Shown: positions 24,947 to 35,900 of the stretch, in pieces | Layout of the letters: every line of letters starts with the position of its first letter | Numbering within the stretch: the stretch's first letter is position 1 | NCBI GenBank assembly: GCA_018389105.1 | Contig: JACATO010000306.1 | Span: forward strand, 62,001-126,000 | Length of the DNA stretch: 64,000 bases | Origin: Nautilus pompilius | Lineage: Eukaryota > Mollusca > Cephalopoda > Nautilida > Nautilidae | Direction: 5' to 3' | Translations under genes and position numbers: made by a program | The notes under the pieces: generated by a model | The model's database searches: none | Seen by the model: the letters and a program-made list of their open reading frames with translations, nothing else | Told to the model about the DNA's origin: nothing

Positions 24947-25458
24947 GGGGGGTTACTGCTTCATCTCTCTTCTCTCTCTCTCTACGTTGGCATCATAAAC
25001 AAACACATCCATCCCATCCCAGGCTGTTTGCTGTTTACGGAAAGTTCCATAACATCACTCAGCCACACGCAATGCGAGAGAAAATGAAGGCTGTCGGTCT
25101 ACAAAATTTGAAGCGCAGATAATTAGAAAAAAGATAAATGTGTAAAAATAAAATTCTTAATAATTCTTCCCTTGAAGAATTCTGTTCCAAATTATGTGAG
25201 TTTGATGGACTAGCATGGACAGGGATCACCCAAGTACACACAAGACATCGAGTCCTCTCTCTCTCTCTCTGTGTGTGGGTGGTACTGCTTCATCTCTCTC
25301 TCTCTCTCTCTGTGGGGGGGTACTGCTTCATCTCTCTCTCTCTCTCTCTCTCTCTATTATGTGGGTGGGTACTGCTTCATCTCTGTGTGTGTGTGTGTGT
25401 GTGTGGGTGAGTAGTGCTTCATCTCTCTCTCTCTCTCTCTATGTGGGTGGGTACTGCT

Positions 25459-25493
<35 letters not shown>

Positions 25494-25925
25494 GGTGGGT
25501 ACTGCTTCATCTCTCTCTCTCTGTGTGTGGGTGGGTAGTGCTTCATCTCTCTCTCTCTGTGTGTGGGTGGGTAGTGCTTCATCTCTCTCTCTCTATGTGG
25601 GTGGGTGGGTACTGCTTCATCTGTGTGTGTGGTGTTGTGTGTGTGTGGGGTGAGTAGTGCTTCCTCTCTCTCTGTGTGTTGTGTCTGTGGTGTGTGGGGG
25701 GTAGTGCTTCATCTCTCTCTCTCTCTCTCTCTCACTCTCACGTTGACATCATAACAAACACATCCATCCCATCCCATCCCAGGCTGTGTGCTGTTTACAG
25801 AAAGTTCCATAACATCACTCAGCCACACGCAATGCGAGAGAAAATGAAGGCTGTCGGTCTACAAAATTTGAAGCGCAGATAATTAGAAAAAAGATAAATG
25901 TGTAAAAATAAAATTCTTAATAATT
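24788..25925. repeat. Duplicated block with CT/GT-rich variable repeat core
   Basis: A flank containing gatggactagcatggacag occurs at about 24826 and again at 25205. A second flank (ccataacatcactcagccac and the following bases to about 25145) recurs at 25808-25925. Between the flanks lie runs of (CT)n alternating with (GT)n and the phrase tactgcttcatctct, repeated about ten times. The second copy is much longer than the first, so the core expanded after duplication. Long Ser-Leu open frames across it are repeat artefacts. Confidence 0.92.
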
Positions 25926-27021
25926 AAAAGAAAAAAAACAAACTTTTGCAAATAATTTTCAAGAAAATTACTAACCTCTACAGTCTCGTGTAAAACACCG
26001 GACTTCTGACCACTCTGCGTATTCGTAGAAAGAAATCCGATATACACAATAAATGTTACCAGAACAATTTTATCCGAAACCATTTAGAGAGCTCTCAAAG
26101 AAAGACAACTATGGTTACCGCTTCACTACAAAAGCACCCCTGCGGAGAATGGTATTTATATTAATGCAGACTGATAATAGAAATTTAATATTATTTCAAT
26201 CAGAGATTGAGTTTAAAGAAGATATCTAGGTCCTGCTAATATATATATTTTTTTAAATTGTAAAGGGGAAAGAATACTGGAAGGAGTATCTACAGAAAGT
26301 AGTATACCTTAAGAATTACTGGTATAACTAGATTGTTTTCTTGAATTGAATTACTTTTATTAAAATAAACAAAAGGAAAACTAACATGTGCGATCGATTA
26401 ACTCGAACAATTGTGAAAGAGTTAAAATGAAATGAACAGATGTTCCGTATCTACAGAATGAACGACAGCAGTAAAGATGAGAGAGGCTAAGGCTGTGAAA
26501 TAAACGATTTTTTTTTCCATTCTTTTTTAAGATAAAAGACAACGCTGAGAACCATGAAATAAGATACTGTTTTGTTGTTGTTTTTTTTAAAAAAAAATAA
26601 AGTCTCCTTCCGTGTCCCGATACTAAACTATTCGTGGTACAGAGCGCACATATCGTTCTGCCTGATGGCCGACATGCGGGCAGAACACAAGCCAACTCAG
26701 GTGTGTGTGTGTGTGGGTGGAGGGATTCCGACAGGTGTTTTACCACTTCGCCCCAACCGTCGTAAAGTCGTCTTTAAGAAATATTGCTGAACTGAGAGCC
26801 CAGGTCAGAAATCTGTTTCGAATATTCCTTTACCAATCCGGGCTTCATAAGGAGGTGTGCTAGGGATAGATCGAATTAAGCGAGGAGTGAAACCAAAGTA
26901 AGATGGTAAAAAACTGGACATTCAAGGGTAAGTAAAATGAAAACTATATTAGGAAAACAAACAGAACAGAGCAGAGCACTTGTCTTTTATCCACCTGAAT
27001 CAGTCCGAAGTAGTCAAGAAG

Positions 27022-27048
27022 CCCGTGACGTCACGGTGACGTCACGGG
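27022..27048. promoter_or_regulatory. 27-bp near-perfect palindrome holding two CRE (TGACGTCA) sites
   Basis: TGACGTCA occurs at 27026-27033 and 27037-27044, 11 bp apart, which is about one helical turn. The flanks CCCG and CGGG complete a palindrome that is mismatched only at its central base. TGACGTCA is the consensus for CREB/ATF bZIP dimers. The sequence is certain; regulatory use is inferred, and no neighbouring gene start was found. Confidence 0.5.
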
Positions 27049-28627
27049 AAAAGTCGACTCCTACACGATAGGTTAGTTCGTTGACTGACTTTATCGCTGA
27101 GGATAAGTTTACGTAGTCGAGTGCTAAAAATAAGGAGAAGAAACATTTATCTATCATCATTACTACTGTTGTTGCTGTTGTTGTTGCTGTTGTTGAGCAA
27201 CGGGACGGGTAGGGTGAGAAGGATGGGGAGGTGGGTTTCGACACGTCGGGAAGATCTGGAGTAGATACTGTTGTTGCTGTTGTTTTGTGTTGTTTTATAT
27301 TTATTACTTAGAGTGTATTTTCAAAATTTAAAGTCTGCAGGAACTGAACGTACGAGGAGCTCCCCCCAGCGAGTTTCCAGGGAACTAATGAGGAGACGAA
27401 CGACGAGGTTTATCCGAAGCCACGTCGTCGTCATTAAAAGAAGATGGGGAAGGGGGAGAGGAGGTAGTCAAGTTTCTTAGAGGAATGCCTCAGAAAATTG
27501 GCAAAACAAAAACACCAGGGAACCTGGAATTTCGCGAGTATTCGAGCGGTTTCCCCCAGTTAAGAAAGGCTTAGTTATTTAATCCATTGTTTTACAGCTG
27601 GCTGGCGCGTAGAGCGTCCACGTGACCTTTTTTCTCTGAAAGACCGAAACTTTATTCCAGCGTCAGGCGAAAGGATAACTTTATGCCATTTGCTCTGGTT
27701 ACAATAAAGTTTCAGCGCGAGCTCTTGCGTTGTCAGGCGAGAAAAGTTCGCGAGACAGGACGTACGTACAACTCAACACTTCCGGTATCTCAGATCACGT
27801 GGCTTGTCGATCCGTCCCCAGAGAGAGAGAGAGAGAGAGATTCCGGGCTTCTGGTCGTCCATCCCGTCGGGGCTCGGCTTGATGGCTAAATGTATCCACC
27901 TAAGAACGTAGCTTAGTTAGATGACTAATATAAGGTTTATACGTCGACGGCTATACAACGGAAACGAGTGCTTATTTATTTATTTTTTTCAAAATTGCTT
28001 ATTTGATTTGATCGAATCTCGTTTGTTTTGCCCTATGAACTCGCTGTCCCCGGAGATTCGCCCCTAGCATCCATAGCAAGCTCCGTCTGAAAGCGAACAA
28101 GTGTCAGTCAGTCTTGTAGGTCCGTTGCCTTTTAAAATACTTAATATAATTGTTATTATACACTGAAGGCGCTAATCCCTGCACACATTTACATTTCATT
28201 TTTTTGTCGGTAGGTGGATTATAATAACTAAAATCCCGATATCCTTGTTTAGTTAAGAGTCTAGACTGCACCGTTCTTCCTCTAAACCCAACGCTTCTCG
28301 TTTAAACCGAGGGCCCGTAAAACGCTTGTAAGTGCGCCATCTGGCGCCCACATGTGAGTTCACCGGAGTTTCTATTCGACTCCGACTCGTGCTGCAGTCT
28401 ATTAAATTCAGATGATTCAAAGAATAAACGTGACCGGCAGACGATAATGGAAGCCAAAGGTCAGCGTGTTGGCAGTCAAATACCCCGGCCCATAATGCTG
28501 TGGTTGAAAATTAACTCTTTCCATTAAGACCACCAGCGGTGGAAGACGTGGAAATTAAATCTCAAAGTCCTTTCAGCCATTGTTGGAATATATCAGTTTT
28601 CGGTGTACCTCGCCATAACCCTATCTG

Positions 28628-28682
28628 TGTAGTGGCTGAGTGGTTGAGATAAATTCGGATGGAAGGTTTTCAACCGGAAGGG
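28628..28682 (+). repeat. tRNA-like fragment (SINE head or decayed tRNA)
   Basis: The stretch gtagtggctgagtggttgag closely follows a pol III A-box as found in tRNA-Leu/Ser (TGGCNGAGTGG). A degenerate B-box, ggttttcaacc, lies about 25 bases on. The spacing and arm pairing do not give a full tRNA. It is most likely a tRNA-derived SINE fragment. Confidence 0.3.
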
Positions 28683-28745
28683 AGCTGAACGCTTTCAATT
28701 TCTGGAAATCTATAAGAAGACCGTCTGCCATTAAGTTTTAAAGGG

Positions 28746-28785
28746 ATTATTATTATTATTATTTATTATATATTATTATTATTAT

Positions 28786-28819
<34 letters not shown>
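28746..28819. repeat. (ATT)n followed by (AGT)n microsatellite
   Basis: Trinucleotide tract with the same ATT-to-AGT transition as at 16948-17047. Confidence 0.9.
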
Positions 28820-29760
28820 TAAAATGTGAAAAGTGACCAGCTTAGCTGGGAGGCGGGGAATCGTCTTTTTTGTTGTCCTGTTTTGGGTGATCCCAAATAT
28901 CTGCGCAGAAAACAACCGCCAGGGGGCCTCACGTGGCCGGTCAAAGAGAGGATAATCATTTTTTTTTTTTTTTGTTGAAAAAAAAGCTACTAATCTCCAT
29001 TCGCTTGCTTCCTTTTGAAATGGATTTGGGTAGCGAAAGAACCTCTCCCATGAGGTCACAGCAAGAAACAGACCCCAACCCCTTCTTTCGGTATTTAACG
29101 ACGGTGAACATATATTTTTTACATAGCCAATGGAGCAGAGCGAGAGGGGCGGCTGAGGATCTAAACCAATCACCCTGCTGATCGAATTATCTCCTCTTAG
29201 ACCACAAGGCATAATAACGGCGCCCCGTGTCTTATGCGGGTCCGCCATGCTTCTTCCCGACTTTGCTGTCGTTACAATTCAGCGCAAGAAACTCAAAAAA
29301 TAACAGCTAATTTACAGTCGGCAGTTCCCTTTATCCACCCCACCCCCCCCCTCCCCTCTTACACGGGACAACAAAATGTAGGATTTTTTTTTTTTTTTTA
29401 AATTCTTATTTAACGGTTAACCCCTCACCCGCCAGTAGTCGGAGACGGCCTTATTATGATTATTGATGGTGTTCTGGATTTTTCTTATCACGTGAAGTCA
29501 CCGAAATTAGGGGCGATAAATGGCGACGGGGGCCTCTCCCTCTTTATTGTATACTCGGCCCGGGTAGAACTTTTATTGGAGCAATGGCGGCTCCCGATCG
29601 GTTTCCTTCCTCCCTCCCAGAGACAGCTTGTTATTCTAACTTCCTGTTGCACCGAACACCACCAGGCCGTGTCAAGTTAATTTGTCTTCAAGCCGCGCCT
29701 ACTCGAGACGTTCGCCTCCCCCCCTCCCCACCCACACACACAATCCCGGGGGCCCCGTGG

Positions 29761-29776
29761 GCGCGCGCGCGCGCGC
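29761..29776. repeat. (GC)8 alternating purine-pyrimidine run
   Basis: Sixteen bases of strict GC alternation lie in a GC-rich setting. Such runs favour left-handed Z-DNA under negative supercoiling. Eight CpGs surviving in a row argue against germline methylation here. Confidence 0.85.
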
Positions 29777-31097
29777 TAACCATTTTCCGACTGCAGTTCT
29801 TAATTGCTGTAATCGGGCGCCTAATCAGCTCACTTCGTGTTAGTTTTGTCGGCACGTGAGCCGCGCGACCTTTGATCTGTTCAGAGGCAGACGCGCACAG
29901 GGGAGATAATCACTTGATAAGCCGCCAGACTTGGTCAGGGGGAGGAAACGCGACGACGAGCCCGCTCTCTCTCTCTCATCTAGACGACGTAACGGAGCCG
30001 CCATGCCAGCTAATGACACGCGCAGATTATTTCTCACTGGGCTCAGCAGTCGACAGATTGTCATTAAACGGGCGACAGTGGAATATAAAACGGCTTTTTA
30101 TTTATTTATTTTATTTTATTTTTTTAAAATGTATATATATATATATATTCCATCAGTTGTGCAATAAAAAAATCCGCGTAACGCCAGTCAGGCGAATATT
30201 CGCCATCTTTGGCAGGTCTGGGTGATAAACACGACAAGGTAATTAAATCCCGATTTGAGAAAAGTTACACGGAGAAACAAACTGCATCTGTGCCTGTTCG
30301 GAAAAGAAGATCAGTTTCTGTGGCTAGAGAAACATGCCCCCCCCCACCATCACTGCTATTATATGTGGCCCCGTGAGGTTCTGCCACCCCACCAAGCGTA
30401 TTTGCATTACCGACATTGCAGTTCGTAATGAGAGATTTGTGAAGATGTTTTGGAAATAAGACCTGAAAATAATAATAATATATAAAAAAAAAGTACTTGG
30501 ATTACGTTAAGTGAATACGAAAGAGATAAGTAAATAAGAACACATCGTGAATGTTTTACAGTATTTATTAAATTAATTAACAAGGGCATAAACAACAATA
30601 AAAATGAAGTCACGGGCTTTCACGAGTTCGGCTTCATTAAGCCCCGTATTTAGAGATGCGTGGCTGGTTGAGGCTAGTTCTTAGAGTCTGCAGTCCGTTC
30701 CGCACGTCATAGTTGAATGTAAGACAACAGCAGGTTACTGCCGTGAATGACGGTTTCCGGTTCTTCTTGTGAACAGCAGCAGTTATCTCCCATCTGTTGT
30801 TGCGCGGAACTGATTCGTCGGGAAACTCATAGAATTGAGCGGAGTCTTTTTCGCGAACCATTAACAGAACAGTTCGTGCAGCACGACTTAGTCTATTCGT
30901 TAACATACAGGTTTGAACAATCAGAAAATCCCGCTGGTCCATATAAACTGAAGGTCACAGAACAACGTTTACCACTGCAATGGCGGACCGGATGTTGTGT
31001 TCATCTGACTGCAACGTAACGGTTTCCGTTTCTGTTACTTTTAATCTCGTAACTGCGCGTAATTTATATTTTAAAATATTTAATTTTTATTAAAGTC

Positions 31098-31600
31098 TAA
31101 GGAGAGAGAGAGAGAGATAGGACGAGAGAGAGAGAGAGAGAGAGATGGAGAGAGATGACGTCAGTACAGAGAGAGATGGAGAGAGAGAGATGACGTCAGT
31201 ACAGACAGAGATGGAGAGAGAAGAAGATAGACGTCAGTACTTGGATGATGATGATGATGTCAGTACATGGAGAGAGAGAGAGAGATGAATGAGTGTCAGT
31301 CATGGAGAGAGAGAGATGACTTCACAAGTCAGAGATGAGAGAGAGAGATGACGTCAGTACATGGAGAGAAAGAGAGAAGATATGACGTCAGTACTTGGAG
31401 AGAAAGAGAGAGATGATGATGTCAGTACATAGCGAGAGAGATATGACGTCAGTACATGGAGAGAAAGATATGACGTCAGTACAGAGAGAGATGGAGAGAG
31501 AGAGATGACATCAATCAGACAGAGAGATGGAGAGACAGATGGAGAGAGAGAGAGAGAGAGAGGAGAGAGAGGGAGAGAGAGAGAGAGAAGAGAGAGATTT
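31098..31600. repeat. GA-rich satellite with a repeated TGACGTCAGTAC motif
   Basis: About 500 bases of GA-rich sequence are punctuated by tgacgtcagtac and variants such as tgatgtcagtac and tgacatcaatca. Perfect TGACGTCA octamers occur at 31156, 31191, 31349, 31383, 31444 and 31471. The unit length is irregular (about 27-40 bases where clean), typical of a replication-slippage minisatellite grown from a (GA)n tract plus a CRE-like core. Confidence 0.93.
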
Positions 31601-32553
31601 ACGTTTACCAGTTTGGAAGACTTCAGCGAAATCCATCCGGGAAAAAGTAGGATTATTCTAGGATGTAGTTTTGTCGTGTAGACAGACAGACGGTTTTGCT
31701 TGTCAGTGTAGCCGTGACTGAGCCTGAGTAAAACGGTCGATATATGAGAAGAGCTGTGCGAAATATAAATATCGCGTAGATCATGAGAAATAAGGTATGC
31801 GCAAGGATGTCTTTTCCATAGGGAGATTGAAAGAGCTTGGCAACTACCCAGCGAGACGTGCGTGTGTGCAAGGAAACAAAATTATCCCCCCCTTGTGGAA
31901 TCATAGGTAAATCTACTAAAGAATTCCCCACCTTTTAATATTGCGTTTGCGAAATAGAAGGTGTCGATCATGACAGCTGGATTTTAAAATATCTCTCCTC
32001 TTTCAAAAAGCTTCAGTCCCAGCTCGAACGGTCCCCTCTTTCGCTTAGTCGTTATGAAAAACCCCAATTGTGGTTTACAAGTTCCCCATACATAGAAAAG
32101 AAAGAAGACGTATAGACAACGAAGACTGCTTTCTAATGGCGAGCCCAGTCTAAACATTGGACTGTTTGTAACTTTGACTCCCACTTTACTTAGCTGATGA
32201 AATCGGAGGAATTTGATGGCACCCGCCAATTTTCACGGAATCGTTTCCTCAAAAACGCCTAAAGTTCAAATGAGGTTTTAAAAAAAAGGAAGGAAAGGAG
32301 ATTTTTGCAATCGCTCTGTAAGCTGAAAAATGTTACAGCACCAAAACACTGTAAAGTTCTGTGAAGTTACTTTCTAATACTTCACTCCGGCGTATCCGGG
32401 ATGTGGAACCTAACATCTATTATGTAAGGGAGTAGAATTTCCTCGCTAAATTCTAAAATATTTGGCGCTAGTTTTTGATGTATATTAAACCTGGTGGTTA
32501 ATTTTCTAGTATCGTCTCTATTCCGTTCCTGTTAAGGTATTTGGTTGCGCTTA
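31601..32553. other. Intergenic DNA, nothing recognised
   Basis: Unique sequence between the GA-rich satellite and the Tc1 element. Only short frames without domains are present. Confidence 0.4.
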
Positions 32554-34080
32554 CAGGGGCATCTCAGAAAATTAGAACATCGTGGAAAAGTTCAATATTT
32601 TTTGTCAGTTATTTCAGAAAGTGATAATTGTATATATCCTAGACTCATTACAGGTAAACTAAAATGTTTCAAGCATTTTTTAAGTTTAATTTTGATAATT
32701 ACGACCTACAGCTAAAAAAAGAAGAAAAAACGTATCTCAAAATATTAGAATATTCCATTTCGAGTTTGAGTAAATCACTATTTATGCAGTATAAATACCA
32801 TGAATCTCTCTGTCTGGTTCAGTACACACAACCACAATCACGGGGAAGATTGCTGACTTGACAGTTGTCCAGATGACACTCATTGACACCCTCTACAAGG
32901 AGGGTAAGCCACAGAAGGTCATTGCTGAAGGGGCTGGCTGTTCGCAGAGTGCTGTATCAAAGCAGATTCATGGAAAGTTGACTGGAAGGGAAAAGTGTGG
33001 TAGGAAAAGGTGCACAAGCAAGAGGGATGACCGCAGCCTTGAGAGGATTGTCAAGCAAAGCTGATTCAAGAACTTGGGAGAGCTTCACAAGGAGTGGACT
33101 GAGGCTGGAGTCAGTGCATCAAGAGCCACCACGCAGAGACATGTCCAGGAAATGGGCTACAAGTGTCGCATTCCTAGTGTCAAGCCACTCTTGAACCAGA
33201 GACAACGTCAGAAGCGTCTTACCTGGGCTAAAGAGAAAAAGAACTGGACCGTTGCTCAGTGGTCCAAAGTCCTCTTTTCAGATGAAAGTAAATTTTGCAT
33301 TTCATTTGGAAATCATGATCCCACAGTCTGGAGAAAGAGTAGAGAGGCACAGAATCCAAGTTGCTCGAAGTCCAGTGTGAAGTTTCCACAGTCAGTGATG
33401 ATTTGGGGTGCCATGTCATCTGCTGGTGTTGGTCCACTGTGTTTTATCAAGTCCAAAGTCAACGCAGCCATCTACCAGGAGATTTTAGAGCACTTCATGC
33501 TTCCGTCTGCTGACAAGCTTTATGGAGATGCTGTTCCAGCAGGACTTGGCACCTGCCCACAGTGCCAAAACTACTAGTAACTGGTTTGCTGACCATGGTA
33601 TTACTGTGTTTGATTGGCCAGCCAACTCGCCTGACCTGAACCCCATAGATTCTCTATGGGGTATTGTTACAGACGAGCCGAAGGCCGCTATCAAAGCAAC
33701 CTGGGCTTCCATAACACCTCATCAGTGCCACAGACTGATCGCCTTCATGCCACGACGCATTGATGCAGTGATTCGTGCAAAAGGAGCCCCGACCAAGTAT
33801 TGAGTGCATAAATGAAGATACTTTTCAGAAGTTCGACATTTCTGCATTATAAATCCTTTTTTTTTTATTGATCTTATGAAATATTCTAATATTCTGAGAT
33901 AGTGGATTTTTGATTTTCATGAGCTGTAAGTCGTAATCATCAAAATTAAAACAAAAAAGGGTTGAAACATTTTAGTTTACATGTAATGAATCTAGAATAT
34001 ATACAATTTTCACTTTCTGAAATAACTGACAAAAAATATTGAACTCTTCCACGATATTCTAATTTTTTGAGATGCACCTG
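32554..34080 (+). mobile_element. Tc1-like element with long IR/DR-type terminal repeats
   Basis: The ends begin caggggcatctcag and finish ctgagatgcacctg-like (complement caggtgcatctca), with TA at 32552-32553 and 34081-34082 as target duplication. Length is 1527 bp. The inverted repeats are about 205 bp each. Each contains two direct repeats of an atctca-a-attagaa-at core: outer 32561-32580 and inner 32734-32753 on the left, inner 33881-33900 and outer 34054-34073 on the right. Spacing is 173 bp on both sides. This is the IR/DR layout known from Sleeping Beauty-type and Paris-type Tc1 elements. The central gene is disrupted, so the copy cannot make its own transposase. Confidence 0.95.
32858..33803 (+). 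pseudogene. Tc1-family transposase, inactivated
   Basis: The reading frame starts near 32858 with LIDTLYKEGKPQKVIAEGAG, a paired-type HTH, followed by a second DNA-binding module (RDMSRK/RHVQEMGYKCR). A TGA at 33062-33064 interrupts it. The catalytic core resumes from 33074: VLFSDESKF carries the first Asp, FPQSVMIWGAM follows, then a frameshift near 33530 leads to MEMLFQQDLAPAHSAK with the second Asp. The third acidic residue sits in SPDLNPIDSLWG, where the usual Glu is Asp. A small in-frame deletion follows, because GIVTDEPKAA lacks a stretch present in intact relatives. The end is RRIDAVIRAKGAPTKY. Normally a nuclear D,D34E cut-and-paste enzyme; this copy has a stop, a shift and an altered active site. 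Confidence 0.93.
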
Positions 34081-34082
34081 TA

Positions 34083-35900
34083 TATTAAGGTTCATAAACT
34101 TTTTTTTCTTGTCCTCTTATAGGTAAATCTACTGCTGTGCCCCGCTAATATCAGACAGTAAAAGTACATTTACAAGCTGCATGCATACACCATCACGTTC
34201 TCGAGGAAATTCAGGAAAGGGCGGGTCACATGATCGATTCCATTGCAATGGCAGCGAGTCATAAAGGAGTTTTAGTATAATATTGATTTGGGAGGAGGCC
34301 TTCAACAGACTCCAGTCAGAATTTATTTTTTTCAACATTTGCCAACTGCCGCTCCACAAAGAATAAATTATAACTGCAAAGAAGGAATTTATATTAGTCA
34401 TGCGACTGTTGGCGGGAACGGCTGTGATAACAAACGTTGTCTCTTTAATGTTTGCGAGAGTTATCTACCTTTATCTGCGTATTTACCGGCCCTGTCGCAT
34501 AAGAAAGAAAAAAAAAACAAAAACAAACCCTTACCTTATCTTTCTCAAAAATAGATTTGTTTTCACGTTCTCTTTTAATTTGAAACCTGTTTTGAATTTT
34601 TTTACACGATCCCCAAACGAATTTTGGTCTTCATGTGACACAGAGTGTGAAAATGAGGCATCCGAGAAGTAATTACAGTCAGTCAGTGTCTCTCTCTCTC
34701 TCTCTCTGCGCCTGCGCGCACAGGAAGCGGTCATTTTCGGAGTAATGTCGTAAACACGATAAATTAAAAAATCTTTGTTTTGAGTTTGCGTACAAGCGCC
34801 TTATTTAATTAATTATTTTTTTTTAATGGTAAACAGAGCTGTATTTGCTAACTTTGCGTCTGGAAAAGAGAAAGTAACAAAAACAACAACAACAAAAACT
34901 ATCAAGACCAACGGGGGTTGAAACAAATGTTTTAAAACTTAAGCTTCCTACCATCTGTGGGGGTGTTGGCTTCCTTCCCAGTTATCCATAGGCCAGACTA
35001 TTGTTGTAGTCCTTAATTCCACCAGCAAAGGCTACCGATTAGCGGTACAAACAAGAAAATCGCATCAAAATCATTGATGTCTTTATGTATCGAGCCATTA
35101 TTGAAATAGCTTAAGGGTAAACCGATTAGAAAATCAACGAATTTAAGACATAATAATGCTATTGTTATCATCAGCTTCACAGAGCAGCAGTTACACGTCT
35201 TGGAATCAGCCAAGACCCGCGTGTAGTCGTAGGACTTATTATTGTTTGTCAGTGATATTCTAGCTGTTAACAGCTCCTTAATGGAGTTCATTGGATTCTC
35301 TCGCATCAGCCGGTTTACGTATGTACTTACTCTTCCCCACGTAGAGTAATTACCGTTGCACGAATATCTCACTTCAAAAAAATAATGTGGAAAAACAAAA
35401 TTCAGAGCAAAAAACGTACAAACCCACAACATCCGTGTTTAGAGAAATTTACTTAAATGGCACTTCTGCGGTAAAGGTAAACAATCAGTCGATCTGTTAC
35501 AAGGATTATCTCCCCTTAAACTATTTCCGGTCACCATCAAAGACCACCGACCAGTCGACAAATTGATAATGCTTTGTTGAAAGTTCCAAAAATTCCTCTG
35601 ACAGTATATCCATATAAACGTACACTTCATGTTTACACTACCTAATGAACACTAAATGAAGTTCAGGTAAAAGATGCCAATTCGACACTTCCACCACATA
35701 TTAAATTAATGAGCACTCCCCGTGGTGTTCGTAATTAATTCTGCAAGTGGCTCATTCGTTATACAATTTGAAAGGGAAATAACTTTTCATTTTGGTTCGT
35801 ACAAAGCATCTACTCTCCAGCTATAGAAACTGTCATTGCGGTTTCTAAATTGTTAATGATATTTTATAAAATTGTACGAATATGCAATCATAGTCGTTTC
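34083..35900. other. Intergenic DNA up to the composition boundary
   Basis: No gene is supported. CpGs remain common to about 35.9 kb, for example throughout 35.0-35.8 kb. A (TC)n tract lies at about 34687-34708. After this point CpG becomes sparse and A+T rises. Confidence 0.45.

Larger units (their letters stand above)
25926..31097. other. Intergenic DNA with CpG-rich patches
   Basis: No gene is supported. It holds a T8-A9 junction at 26581-26597, the CRE palindrome at 27022-27048, (GA)n near 27822-27841, an alternating GC run at 29761-29776, and GC-rich, CpG-rich stretches around 29.5-30.1 kb that would suit an unmethylated regulatory region. I see no start exon that I can support there. 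Confidence 0.4.

Noticed and set aside
24595-25653. Several Ser-Leu-rich open frames of 60-175 codons
   Set aside because: They are read-through of the (CT)n/(GT)n repeats; their non-repetitive parts recur in the duplicated flank and match no family.
27014-27244. 76-codon minus-strand frame over the CRE palindrome
   Set aside because: It includes a Thr/Ala run from a (TTG)n repeat and has no similarity; the palindrome explains the sequence better.
28628-28682. Functional tRNA-Leu/Ser gene
   Set aside because: Only the A-box is good; the B-box is degenerate and the stems do not pair, so at best a SINE or tRNA remnant.
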